This document shows, in pieces, positions 1 to 10,999 of a stretch of DNA of 64,000 bases (positions within the stretch are counted from its first letter, which is position 1; each line of letters starts with the position of its first letter). Made by a program: the position numbers and the translations under genes. The stretch comes from Takakia lepidozioides (taxonomy: Eukaryota > Streptophyta > Takakiopsida > Takakiales > Takakiaceae): assembly GCA_030704615.1 (NCBI GenBank), contig CM060733.1:52948001-53012000 (forward strand). Direction: 5' to 3'. Below the pieces are notes generated by a model. That model saw only the letters and a list, made by a program, of their open reading frames with translations. It was not told the DNA's origin and ran no database searches.

Positions 1-89
1 GATTGAGATTGGACGAGCAAGGCCTGTCAATTTGTCTGTGTGAAGGTTGCAATTTGCAGGCTGCACACCTGAGAAGCTGGAGAACAAAC

Positions 90-3000
90 ATGCCAATAAC
101 ACCCACCTACCAGTGGCAAGAAAGTGAGGGCTGGGTTAGAATTGATGTGACGCTTCGCAACGTCACCCCTTCTTTGGTCGATGTTACATGTACATTGTAC
201 ATCCCTTTGCCTATCTTGTCTTTTGGCTGATTCCTTCTCATCAATATATCCCTACTTGTGAGGGATATATTACTTCGCAGACCAAACTGAGATGTGCATA
301 GTGCATGTAGTCAACTCTGGTGTTGAAAATAATGCCGGAACTGTGATGATCTGCTGCAGCAACAGAGTGCTATGTCAAGGTTAACTGTTATCCGTTCTTG
401 TTTCAAGTTGACCTGTTTGGAGATGTAGACAGTGACAAAAGCTCAGCTGTGGTCGGTAAAGATGGTGTGAACTTCTTCCTTGTCAAGGTGCGGTTTTCAT
501 CATCATACGTTCCTTTTTTCGTACAACAGTAGGAAATTGGCATGTCTTGACAGTTGTGAGAGTGTTTAATGCCAGCTCCTTCTCTTTCTCGATTGGGCGA
601 GATAAGATAGAATTAAACTTCAGGAGAGGAAAGAGATCATGAGTGGCACAGAAAATTCATGAACATAGACGGTCCATTGCATGGGGCCTATTAGTTGGCT
701 GCAAGGGAATGTACATCTGACTTGCTCCGGACCTTTTTGGTAGAGAGAAGAGGGATTCTGGGGGAGACTCGCAGCCGTGGGAGAGAAAAAGAGCATCGTT
801 GCCCGGCGCGAGCAATCGCTTGATGCTGTAGCACGACTTGCCCAGAAGGTAGGCCATCTGAATTGAAGTTTCTGGGAGGGATGAGGAGATGGAAGTATTG
901 TCTTGCAAGTGGGTTACTATTCATGAGGCACTACACGCAAGTAGAGAGGATTTCCTTTGGTTCTCATTGCAGTTCCTGCAGAAATGCTTATATACATTGG
1001 AGTTGTAAAGTTCCCAGTTTCCAATTCTCACGTTCAGTTGTTTCCACAAGCAGACAAAGAAAGATGCTCCTGCAGAGGCCTCCCGGATTGGCCGGCTTGC
1101 TGTGGAGAAGCAGATGAATTTGGAGGAGGTCGGTCACCCTACATCGAACCTGGCATGTCTTTAGGTGCTTTTAACTCAAAGCTGCCAAACTAAGAATACA
1201 TGCTTATTCTGTGATCTTCTGTTGAAGCATAGGGTACAGAGAGAATTTTCCCTCGCTCTTCAAGTGGGTTTCTTGTTCTTCTACTTTGTTCCATGGCTCC
1301 TGAGGCTGGCCTGTGGATGCTATGGAGTTTCTTTCTTTCTTTCTTTCTCCATGGACGAATGTAATAAATTCATTTCTTCTTCTCTTCTGTCTCTACCATA
1401 ATTGGCTCTCCAAGCATCTCAGTGGATGTTAGGAAATTTCTTTCCTCTTTTGTCTCTCTCTCCACAAGTGCAGACAAATTACACAGTTCCTTTGTTTCTT
1501 CCTTCTTTCTCCATTCTACTCCAACGTCCACTGGGTGAATTAAAAAACATCTGGATTTGGAGGCCTTCATTTTGCTGATGCTAAATCAAAAGCGTTCTTT
1601 GAGCTATCCAGCAATGTCCCTGGATAGAGGTCTAAACTGCAGGCACTGTGTGTATTGGCCTTTGTGTGTCAAAGGGGAAGCGCAGGACTATCGAGACAAG
1701 GAAAAAGGCTGAACTGAACTTTGAGCAAGTAAGTTTTGATTGCCCTAAGACTGAAAACGCCACCAAAGGAGTGCGCAGTGTTATTGTAGGAGCATGGATA
1801 GAGCTATTTCAAGCTCCATGTTCAAAGATATTTTCTTTCTTGAAAGTCCTGAGGGGAGAAAGATGCTCACCTGGCATTTAAAGTGACCATCCTCCAGTAG
1901 ACTGATGTCTATTATTGTTTTGGATGTTTTGAATAGTCCGAAATCAAGCAATGGCAAGAATGTCTTATAAAGTCAGAAGCAAGAGCTTTAGCACTGGAGG
2001 ATGCACAACATTGCCATGAAAAAGTCGAGAAGAGCATTGCATGGGAGCTCAGTGCCCAAACCACCTGTGCGTCCAACAAAATTTGCAATAACCGAACACC
2101 GGAGACCTCTAATGCAGGAGGGATCTGTGGCAATAAGAGCCTCCAGGAAGAAAGAGTGCTGGACAATGACAATCCTACACGCAGAAGTTGCAGGGCTAGG
2201 ACCCTGGAGGACAAGATGGGAGGTATTAACACAGATACAGCTACCTTGGGAAGAGAATTTGGCACTGTTACAGAAACCCAGGATGCTTCCAAGGAATTCT
2301 CCAGCCCAGATCCATCACGTATCTCTAGATCACACAGCCAAGCTTCAACAAAATTACAGAATGTTGGACTTTTTGAGAAGAGGCTACCTGCACCACGCAA
2401 AAACACCTGTGTGTCAGTGACATTCAGCCCGAAACCCACACTCCCTGATCATTTACCAGCTCGTGAAAGCAGAGGTAACTACGCTTATTTCACATCAATT
2501 TTTGTAGAATCTCTTGCAGATGGACTATTGTCCTTGTTGTCTGTATTGACTTCAAGTTCATGTCTCTATGACAATGCAGAACCAACTGTGGAGCTAAAGG
2601 ATCACCATCATGCAGTCTCTGATACAACTGATGTGTCCCAGAGGTTTACTACTTACTACTACTGTTAGCATTTGGTTTGCTGAGAAGTGGAATGAGATTT
2701 AGACTTACTTATGAATGTCAGCAGACAATTAACTGCAGAATGTGGCTTTTATGAATCCTTTCAATGCAATACTTCCAACTTTCTGGACCATACAGAGGAG
2801 AACCTGTTCACTAATTATATGCAATGATTTGTGTCATCAGGGAACCATTATTCCTTCAAGATAGAGGCAACCGGTTCTTTCAGTAATTCTCTCCACCACT
2901 TCTTATTCTTTCCAAGTTCTACCTTTTGAAGCATTTCATAGGTGTGTATTGTTTGAGTTGTGACAAGCCTGTGTCATAGCTAGCAAGTGTCGCTGCAATG

Positions 3001-4233
3001 TGGGTAGGCTACCCTCAGAAACCAAAGGCAAGGGGTGCGTCTGGTTGCAGAGCTGGAGACTACGCGAGTGCAGCAAATGCCTACACGTATGCTATTGCAA
3101 AGGATGGAGGCATGCTCTTGTATCGCATCAATTTAGAATCGCTTTGGCTGTTGTGTTTTTACATATGTGTAAATTTTGGAGGAAGATTTTTTCGAGAAGA
3201 ACTTTTTGTCTGAAGGTGAGTTGTCTGTTATGATGTGCCCTCTTTTAAACATTAACTCCACCCACTTCTCCCTTTGTCTCTCATCCCAAAGCATTCCAGA
3301 TTTCCTTGCCTCCAGACCAAACCCCCACTTTCCCCTCGTCTCTCACTGCCAGACTTTCCTTTTCCCCTAGACCAAATTCCTTGACATTAGATTGGGCATA
3401 GCTGCTATGCGAACCGAGCCGCTTGCAGATTGCAGCTGAAGCAGGCGCAACAATGCATGGATGATTGCACAATTGCTCTTCGCCTCCTCAAGGATGAGAC
3501 CTCACTTGACTGGGCATCTGACATTCCACTAGAGATTGCACCGCAAGGGGTGTCAAAAAGTCAAGATGGAAAACTGGCATATGAGAATGGCGGCACTGAA
3601 GGTCTAGGCCTTCTGATCTGCTTATGTCAGCTCAGTTGTGGTGCGGATGCCAAGAGACGAAAGAACTTTGTCGGGAGTAAAATCTTAATCCGTCGGGGCA
3701 CTGCAAATTGTTTGCAGGGAGACTTACAGAAAGCAACAGAAGATTTTGCAGAGGTATAGTATGAGATAGCTATATACACACATTGATGTATGTAGGATCG
3801 TGGAGGCCAACAAAGCAATAGGTTCAGTTGAAGCAGCTCTAGATGCATGGATATTGGATCTTACGACTCTCAAGAGATAGCACACAGTCGAGAGTCATGT
3901 CATTGCTTTAGACATGGTGGGGAAAACTGCAAGTACACACCTTCCTAGGCTGGACACATGCCCGCCTTCCCAAAGGCAAAGTTTGCAGTGGCTCTGACCC
4001 ACTTTAGTCTCATTTTCAAGTTGCGCTGCACATGAGGAAACTTAATCTCTAAAACAACACGATATCTCAATGCCTTGCACTGAGCGGCACTCTAACAGCC
4101 CAATACCCAAGAGTTTGCAGCCTTACAAACATCGTGCCGTCTAATGCAGGCACTGCAGCTGGATCCAACAAATAGAGCTGTTCAATGCAACTTAGATGAG
4201 ATAAAGGCGAGGCTGATGGCTCCAGAAGGTTAG
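90..4233 (+). CDS. DNAAF4: Dynein axonemal assembly factor 4 (DYX1C1/PF23 homologue), 11 exons
   Basis: Cytoplasmic co-chaperone-like factor that helps preassemble axonemal dynein arms (known for the family). Exons inferred from GT/AG sites and matching phases: 90-189, 360-487, 744-848, 1054-1128, 1675-1728, 1937-2474, 2580-2643, 2841-2882, 3051-3119, 3402-3753, 4150-4233, giving 536 aa with no internal stop. Residues 1-about 85 form the p23/CS domain (start MPITPTYQWQESEGW, then YVKVNCYPFLFQVDLFGD). About 86-175 is a charged, probably helical region. About 312-330 holds VTFSPKPTLPDHLPARESR, the conserved linker before the TPRs. TPRs follow: QDRGNRFFQ and GDYASAANAYTYAI, then YANRAACRLQLKQAQQC, then RRGTANCLQGDLQKATEDF and ALQLDPTNRAVQ. 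The protein ends shortly after the last TPR, as in animals. It is longer than human (about 420 aa) because the middle linker and an insert between TPR2 and TPR3 are expanded. Exon 4 has an unusual GTCGGT donor, and the exon 5 start could instead be 1681. Confidence 0.93.
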
Positions 4234-5156
4234 TTATTTCCAAGCACGGCTCTGGGAATAGACTGCTGCATGGTGGTACAGTGGTTCAAGAAGATCGTAT
4301 TTCGGTAGCAAGTTCTCGGCCATTCATATGATAAGATCTTGAGGAAAACATTGTAAACTTGTGGTCCTGAACATGGACAAGTTATGATCATTCACGCACA
4401 CAAAATTATTCATGACCCCAATTCACCTTATGGTGACGTTACTACGATACCATCCATTTGTGCATTTAGATCATCTCTATGCATCTGAATCATCTAGGCT
4501 TACTTGTTGCTGAGAAATTGTTGTGTCTGCACACAGGTCCTTGGATCACCTTGGATCCTAGACCTCAGTGAATTCGAGAACTGCAATGTTCACTAATAAG
4601 TATGCTATTGCCCTCATAGATCTACGCTACTGTATATGGAATACTTTTCGGCCAGTAATCCTGTCCCTGTTCCGCCCTTTAGCTGTCCTTGTCACAACCC
4701 TATCCTCACCAACTTGATGTTGGTCATGTTGATTTTGTGTCGGGAGTGTTACTGGCCGAAAAGTATTCAGTGCATACCATTCGGCCAGTTCTACACCCCT
4801 AACAACATCAACACGAGCTGGAAAAAGATGCTTCAAATCAAAGCATTTTCCAGAATATGCTTCTCTTTAAAGCATCTGTAAATTAGTGCCAAATGCATCT
4901 CACTCGGGAATTCAGCTGTCACTCTCCCTGTATTTCGCAAACGAAACATTGCCTCTTGGCATAATGAAAGACATCCCCACATCACCGCATTCCACTGGAA
5001 AGGCACTTGTCAGGAAGGTATTCCCTTTTTTTTGCTGTACGACCGTGTCAGCACATTCATGATTTTCCCAATTTACCGAATAGCTCTCTGGCAGAACTTT
5101 ATGAATGCCCAGAGAAAATATTAAGGGATGTCATTTAAAGACCTTTTTGCAAGTGA
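4234..5156. other. DNAAF4 downstream region
   Basis: No coding exon was recognised here. The stretch after the DNAAF4 stop contains AT-rich sequence and one short inverted repeat (4639-4768). Part of it is presumably the 3' untranslated region, but no polyadenylation site could be placed with confidence. Confidence 0.4.
4639..4768. repeat. Short inverted-repeat element (MITE-like)
   Basis: GAATACTTTTCGGCCAGTAA at 4639-4658 is repeated in reverse complement at 4749-4768, enclosing about 90 bp. A further partial copy of the arm (TTCGGCCAGTT) follows at 4780-4790. No clear target duplication was seen. Probably a decayed MITE. Confidence 0.5.
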
Positions 5157-5164
5157 TAATATAC

Positions 5165-6353
5165 CAGTGTTGTGCGGGTCTGGGTTTTGACCACGGGTAC
5201 CCGGCGGGTTAGGATCCGGGTTACCCGGACCTGTGCTATCACCAAAAACCCGGACCCTGACCCGGGTTCATTCTAGAAATGAACCAGGAACCGGACCCGC
5301 CTGCTGGGTCCAGAACCCGTTAAACCCGCTACCCGCAGGGCCAATGTAGCGGGTCAGGGTCCGGGTCTTAATTTTAGATGGGGCATGCAGGGTCCACCTT
5401 AGATTTGGTAGGTTTTGTCATATCTGTGAGGGGACGAGCAGCAACTGTAGCCCAGTGGCCACATACCACCTCAAAAGCGATTGTGGGTTCAATCCACGGA
5501 GTGGTGTCATAAAGTTTTTTCACTTTTCCTAAATCGCAGGCATGGCGACATGTAGATTCTACCCAGTGCGCATATGGCGAGACTAACTAGGTGACCTAGT
5601 TAGAAAGGCGTCATACTTTATTTTACTTTTTTAGAAAAGTGGCTATATTACAGGTGTCTTATTTTAACAGGTCCATGTAGGACAAATCTGGCTCCTGATA
5701 TTTTGACCATTGACGCTTTCTGGCGATTTTTTTAATTTTTACTCTCGTAATTCCTTAGTAAAAGTAGCTGACCCATTTTCCAGGTTGAAATCTGGTGATT
5801 TTTCACCAGATTAAAAAACACTGGCCCTATGGGACCATAATTTACACCTCCCAAAGGAGGCGTCATATATTATTATTAGGCCAGTCCATGCTATAGTGAT
5901 CTATGAGCCTTGAGGCATATTACTATTCTTAACATGTTTTAAAGAATTGATATTGAAGAATGGAAAATGGAACTCAAACTTCTATTTTAATTCTTGTGTC
6001 AAACAAGAAATACATATTCATGGTATATTTTGAAGGAATGTCTCTTAAAATTAAATTCATTATTAAGATTTAAATTTTTCCAGGCAAAAATAATTTTATC
6101 CCTAATTAATTTTATTTTTCTAATTTATTTAATCAATTAATTAGGACCCGGATCCGAACCCGTGAACCCGCTAATATTTTCCAACAACTACCCGGACCCT
6201 AACCCCAGTCTGTGTTGACAAACCCGGACCCGAACCCGGACCCGGATTTTCCAAATTTCAAAAACCCGGATCCGGACCCGGACTTGGCTCCAAAAAAAAA
6301 CCCGAACCCGGACCAGTCGGGTTCCTTAAAAAGGCGGGACCCACACAACACTG
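5165..6353. mobile_element. Non-autonomous hAT-like element with 8-bp target duplication
   Basis: The 1,189-bp element starts CAGTGTTGTGCGGGTC and ends GGGACCCACACAACACTG, imperfect terminal inverted repeats of the hAT type. It is flanked by a perfect 8-bp duplication, TAATATAC, at 5157-5164 and 6354-6361. An 8-bp duplication is the hAT hallmark. Both subterminal regions (5175-5380 and 6145-6340) are filled with variants of ACCCGGACCC and its complement. No transposase is encoded, so mobilisation would need a transposase supplied elsewhere. A tRNA-like module sits inside at about 5440-5510. Confidence 0.88.
5440..5510 (+). repeat. tRNA-like A/B box module inside the hAT element
   Basis: TAGCCCAGTGG (5448-5458) fits a polymerase III A box, and GGTTCAATCC (5486-5495) fits a B box, 38 bp apart, within a GTGGGTTCAATCCAC hairpin. 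It does not fold into a complete tRNA by eye. It may be a tRNA relic or a SINE head carried by the transposon. Confidence 0.45.
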
Positions 6354-6559
6354 TAATATACCCTATACACAAAAAGCAAACGATTGAGGAAGAAAACCTC
6401 CAAAAGCTTTCCGAATGTCGTTAGTAGGCTCGTCGACTGTGAAATGACGACATGCTTTCCTGTGAAAACGAGGACATAACGGACATAAACTTGAAATATA
6501 CGTTTGAGTTATATGTTTCACTAGCGAAATTCATCGGCTTTCTGCTTTCATAGTCAACA

Positions 6560-6665
6560 GCCCACTCGTTCGGAACAACTAGGTTGTTAACAAAATACTA
6601 GTTCCGAACAACCTACTAGTTCCGAACAACCCACTTGTTCGCAACCCACTTGTTCCCAAGTAGGT
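6560..6665. repeat. Cluster of GTTCGGAACAAC repeats
   Basis: Several copies of a 16-20-bp unit (ACTCGTTCGGAACAACTAG, CTAGTTCCGAACAACC, and so on) occur in both orientations within about 100 bp and form short palindromes. The rest of 6362-6860 shows no coding signal. Confidence 0.5.
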
Positions 6666-6874
6666 GTTCATTTGCAGGAGGCATTCATTATATGGTCATG
6701 CCATACATATCCTATCATATTATCATATCCATGAATTCACATGCCCATGTATATGTCATGCCATCCACACTATGATATCCAATTGCGACTCTGCACCTCA
6801 CAAGAAGTAACTTAGACCCATGTTAAAAATATACTTTAATCCTATAGAATTATTGTCATAGTGTATCGCCCATG

Positions 6875-7060
6875 GTGCCGCTCAAGCGACCCTGCTAGTG
6901 CCGACCGCTTCAGCCGGTCGCCCAGCCCACTCATTTTAGGTCTGGGCGACTTGTTCAGGCGGTCGCCCAGTGCTGTGTTTAAACGGGCCAATGCAACCGA
7001 CGCCCAGTATTTTTATGCCTAGAGGCGACCGCTCCGGCCGTCACCCAGAATTTTATCTGG
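6875..7060. repeat. GCGACCG palindrome array, left of the atp1 fragment
   Basis: Repeated imperfect palindromes of the form CGACCGCTTCAGCCGGTCG, GGGCGACTTGTTCAGGCGG and GGCGACCGCTCCGGCCGTC are spaced about 50 bp apart. It is a GC-richer variant of the arrays at 15.6, 24.6, 30.4 and 34.1 kb. Confidence 0.6.
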
Positions 7061-7212
7061 ACTGAAGACTGCCTTAGTGGTGTAACGGATGGAGCGTAAA
7101 TGGGTGGGGCGTTAGACATTGCGCCCATGTTTGCTGATGGATCACTGTGCTCGTATTGGCTGATTCAAACAAAAACATGAGGAATTATACGGGTGAAAAA
7201 TAAGCTCGAAAA

Positions 7213-7935
7213 GTGGTTGAAATACTGCACGAACCCATGCAAACGGGATTAAAAACAGTGGATAGCCTGGTTCCTATAGGTCGTGGTCAACGAGAACCAG
7301 GAGACAGACAAACTGGAAAGACTACTATAGCTATTGATACCATATCGAACCAGAAACAAATCAACGCACAGGGCACCTCGGATAGTGAAAAATTGTATTG
7401 TGTGATTGGACAGGAACGTTCAACCGTGGCACAATTAGTTAAGATTCCTTCAGAAACGTGTGCTTTAGAATATCGCATTATTGCAGCAACGACTTCTCCG
7501 GATCCCGCTCCCCGCAATTCCCGGCACCATATTCAGGTCGTGCTATGGGAGGATATTCTCGAGATAATGGAATGCACACATTAATCATTTATGATGACTT
7601 GAGTAAGCAATCAGTGGCCCATCGCCAAATGTCATTATTATTACGTTGACCACCGGGTCGTGAGGCGTTCCCAGGATATGTGTTCCAATTACATGCCCGT
7701 TCATTAGAAAGAGGCGCTAAATGTCAGACCAGACGGTTGCGGGTAGCTTGATTGTATCACCTGTGATCGAAACACAAGTTGGAGACGTGTCTGCTTATAT
7801 TCCTACCAATATTATTCCCATTACAGATGGACAAATCTTTTTGGAAACAAAACTCTTTTATCGTGGAATTCGACCTGCTATTAACGTGGGATTATCTGTA
7901 AGTCATGTGAGCGGGGTGAGATCTACATTGGATCG
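7213..7935 (+). pseudogene. atp1: Nuclear copy of mitochondrial atp1 (ATP synthase subunit alpha), fragment
   Basis: The translation follows mitochondrial ATP synthase alpha from about residue 145 to 355: [20 protein letters not shown], then a P-loop [15 protein letters not shown] (Walker A), [35 protein letters not shown], and [20 protein letters not shown] ending in [14 protein letters not shown]. The reading shifts frame near 7290, 7500, 7645 and 7735, so it cannot be translated. The 5' and 3' parts of the gene are missing. The homology stops where a group II intron-like sequence begins, as in an unspliced mitochondrial genomic copy. Mitochondrial atp1 in this position is known to be interrupted by an intron in some seed-free plants. 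Confidence 0.9.
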
Positions 7936-8534
7936 CTAGAGTTGGAAAGCTCTGCGTAGGATCCCTTAGCGCGTAATCTGCCTTACCCGGCCGGAACTAG
8001 GTCGGAAGCAGGAAAGTCAGAAACTAACTATCGGAAGTTTAGGAGAACGAACCTCGATGATGGTCGCCCTACTCTCAGAGGGGAGACACCCAGGATTCCA
8101 CCTGCGTGAACTCGGGATATGTGACGTCCGCAGCATGAGTACTTCTACTACACGAGGAGGAAAATGGGAACCATGCGTCGGAAAACACACCGACTCCACG
8201 GCGACGAACGGGTCAACCAAGGCCCTACAAATCGTTCAATACCTAGAGGGAACTCCCGATAGGAATCGGGGCCTGTCCATGGGGAGAGGCTGCGATTCGT
8301 ACGGTCCCATTGGAACCACCACAAGAACTTGTGAGGGGAACCTCGTCAGTTCGGCGATGGATAGAACTGATATTCAGGAAAGTCCTGCTTCTCCTGTCCG
8401 AGTTGAGGTTGCGGCCAATCGAATTCGGAAACTGAAACCTAACGTCGACGGAAAATATCGGGAGATCCTCGACATAATAGCTGACCCGCATGCGCTCATA
8501 GCAGCATGCGAACACATCAAGTCGTCCATGTAGA
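7936..8534 (+). pseudogene. Mitochondrial group II intron fragment with start of a maturase ORF
   Basis: The sequence continues directly from the atp1 exon with GTGAGCGGGGTGAG, compatible with a group II intron 5' end. It then runs through about 400 bp of structured, GC-balanced sequence into an open frame whose end (about 8395-8533) reads ANRIRKLKP, then KYREILDIIADPHALIAACE. This resembles the N-terminal region of group II reverse transcriptase/maturases before the conserved 'M(T)PG' motif. It ends abruptly at TAG 8531-8533, where palindrome arrays begin. Intron position, near codon 355 of atp1, is close to where atp1 introns are known in liverworts. The maturase call is good and the intron identity is an inference. 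Confidence 0.65.
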
Positions 8535-8544
8535 GGGTTTCCGC

Positions 8545-8765
8545 ATGCGGCGACCGCCGTTCTCATATCCACAGACCGCCACTATCGCGTTCGCCAATTC
8601 GGGGGCACCATGTCCCTTCTAGACCTGACGGGCAACCGCCACGTCGGTTGCCCATTATCTTGTAAAACTAGCCGATCCATGACCCGGACTGCAGACCGCT
8701 GAAGCGGTCACCCATGGAATTGTGGTGACAGCGGTCCGCTTCGGCAGTCGCCCGTTGTGAGTGTT
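8545..8765. repeat. GCGACCG palindrome array, right of the atp1 fragment
   Basis: Palindromes GGCGACCGCC, GGGCAACCGCCACGTCGGTT, AGACCGCTGAAGCGGTCACC and GCGGTCCGCTTCGGCAGTCG recur at about 50-80-bp spacing. It mirrors the array at 6875-7060, so the mitochondrial fragment sits between two arrays. A further weak cluster lies at 9410-9570. Confidence 0.6.
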
Positions 8766-8809
8766 CCGAGGAATGATTTTTGGTGTCCATCATATCGTGT
8801 ATTCTTGTG

Positions 8810-9950
8810 GAGGTATTCCTGAAAATCTATCAGATCCCTGTTTCATGCACATATTAGAGCCAAAGGAGGTCACTCGCAACGTATAATATCCCTACAGATG
8901 TATCACCTGCAAGTCGCTGCCCTGTTTCATACGTACACTAATAAAGGTATAATATGTCATTCACTGGTTACATCACTGTAGAGGTATCACCCTAAATTCA
9001 TATTGTTGTTTCATGCGCACAGTAGAGGCATTGTCCTCACTCACACCCTACATCCTTGCAGAGGTATCACCTGGAAGGTTATCCCATGTAAATATATAGT
9101 CTTTCGATTTGATTTGATCCCATTGAAGGCAGGGGTTTTGATGGAAGAGAAAGTCAAACATATCCAAATCTTCATCTCTGTCACACCTCCTGCTTAGAAA
9201 GCTCCCCCTTGAGCTTCAGCTCCAATATGAGTGTGCCTGCATGCTGCACAATCTTGAATGCATGCATTTGCCCCTCATGGTGTTGTTGGTTGGAGCTTAA
9301 CATGTTGGGCTTCATAAGCTTCAGCGTCCTAGAGGCTCCCCTCCTCCATCTCTTACCGTTGGTGCAAGCTCTCACCGCTTGTGTTTTGAATGTGGTGAAC
9401 CCTCCACATTTTGAGACTCATCGGCGACTGTTTTGGCGGTCGTCGCTTATTTCTAAAAACGGCGGCAGGCTCGCGGTCTTTCACTCATTATCTTCTTTAC
9501 GCTGGCAACCGCTTATATGGTCCTCCATTGCCATGCATAAAAGGGCGACCTCCAAAGGCTGTCGCCCGTTCTAAAGGTGAAGCGGGAATAGGATATGAGG
9601 ATGAGGTGTAGGTTGTCATTCACTGCGTACTTTGTAGAGGTATCACTTGAAAACAGCATCCTGTTTCATATACTAGTAGAGGTATAGTCTGTAACTCAAA
9701 GCTCACATCGTTATAGATATATATCCCCAAAAATACATGCCATGTTGCATATACCAATAGAGGTATAGTCTGCCAGTCAAAGTCTACATCTGTACAGAGG
9801 TATCACCCCGAAATGTAAACCCTGTTGCATACGCCAGTACAGGTATAACATGTCGCTCACTGGCTTCATCCTTGCAGAGGTATCAGCTGAAAGTTGTGTC
9901 ATGTTTCAAAGTTATAGTTTGTCATTGTGAGCTTATGTCCTTGTACATGG
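8810..9950. repeat. Degenerate minisatellite (AGAGGTATCACC / AGAGGTATAGTC units)
   Basis: About a dozen diverged copies of a unit of about 45-50 bp alternate in two flavours: one around TTGCAGAGGTATCACCTGAA, the other around CCAGTAGAGGTATAGTCTG, each followed by CATCCTTG or TGTTTCATACG. A pair makes a dimer of about 95 bp. The run is interrupted by unrelated sequence at about 9085-9600, which includes weak GCGACCG palindromes. No coding function is evident. Confidence 0.6.
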
Positions 9951-9959
9951 AAGATGGTC

Positions 9960-10450
9960 GTCCTAGTGATCCAATGATATTTTTATTTGCATAGCGTTTG
10001 TAAGGTTATAAAGTCCTCCCATTTCAGTATGTTACCAAGGGAATTTTGGGTGGGTTGGGTGTGTGGGGGGGGGGGGGGGGGGGTGGGGGCTTGGGCTGCA
10101 CTTGTGAGGGTGGGAAGGTCATGACATATCAATATGACACAGGGTTGCATTTCATGGGGGTCATCTCCACCCTGTGTTGAAAGGAGTATAATGAATTGGT
10201 GAAACACATGGCCTGCCATATAAGAGCTCGAAAGGAGTTTTGCGAATGCTAGCGTGTACTGCAGTCCCATAAGCAAAGATGAGAGGGGGAAGGAGTACAT
10301 CTCAGTCATGAGTCAAACCTCCACATTTGTCAAGCATGAGGTACATGGTCTGGTTAAATCGCGTTGTCAACCTATTGCATTGCGGAAATGTGCCATTAAA
10401 TGACACCTCAGTCCTCGGTTGTACATGCAGCAAGATAATGGTGGCCTAAA
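9960..10450. other. Unassigned region with a G20 homopolymer
   Basis: A run of 20 or so G residues lies at about 10064-10083. No coding exon, RNA gene or repeat boundary was recognised around it. Confidence 0.4.
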
Positions 10451-10564
10451 GTCCAGTTTAATTGTCAAACAAAGGATCAATACATGGAATGGAAAGTTCA
10501 AAAATATTGAGCCTCATATGCAATAGCCGCCGATCGTCATATTTTCTTGAAAATTTCAGTTTTA

Positions 10565-10865
10565 TTCGGGGAAAGGTAGGACTGAAGCACGAAAGCAAAA
10601 CAATGCAATTGACATTTCTGGGCGAAATGAAGATTTCTCTGCAAAAGCACACAGCAGTTTGAGTGATGATCGGTGCCGATCATCACTTCCTTCCAGCCCT
10701 AAGATCATGTTTTGATGGACAACTAACTTTACAATAGGGTTAGATGCAGGACTCAAACACGAAAGCAAAACAATGTGAACCACATTTTCTGGCCGAAATG
10801 AAAAATACTCTGCAAAATCTTGAAGCACTGTAAGTGATGATCGATGCCGATCATCACTTCTTGCA
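10565..10865. repeat. Tandem duplication ending in GATGATCGG hairpins
   Basis: Two diverged copies (about 10570-10690 and 10740-10865) share ACACGAAAGCAAAACAATG, then ATTTCTGGGCGAAATGAA, then a terminal palindrome GTGATGATCGGTGCCGATCA. A third related perfect hairpin, GCGATGATCG-CCAA-CGATCATCGC, lies at 10998-11021. The stems would form stable hairpins. Confidence 0.7.
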
Positions 10866-10999
10866 GGAATAAGACTGACTAAAATTAAATTAAATTAAAT
10901 TAAATTTATAAAAAAAATAAAAAAAAATAAAAAAAAACCTTTGTTGACGGGGAAAGGCTCTGTCTGTTGGAAATAGTCACTACAGGCAACAAGAAATTG

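Noticed and set aside
7213-7584. Functional nuclear ATP synthase alpha gene
   Set aside because: Four frameshifts, missing ends and a retained mitochondrial intron show a dead transfer.
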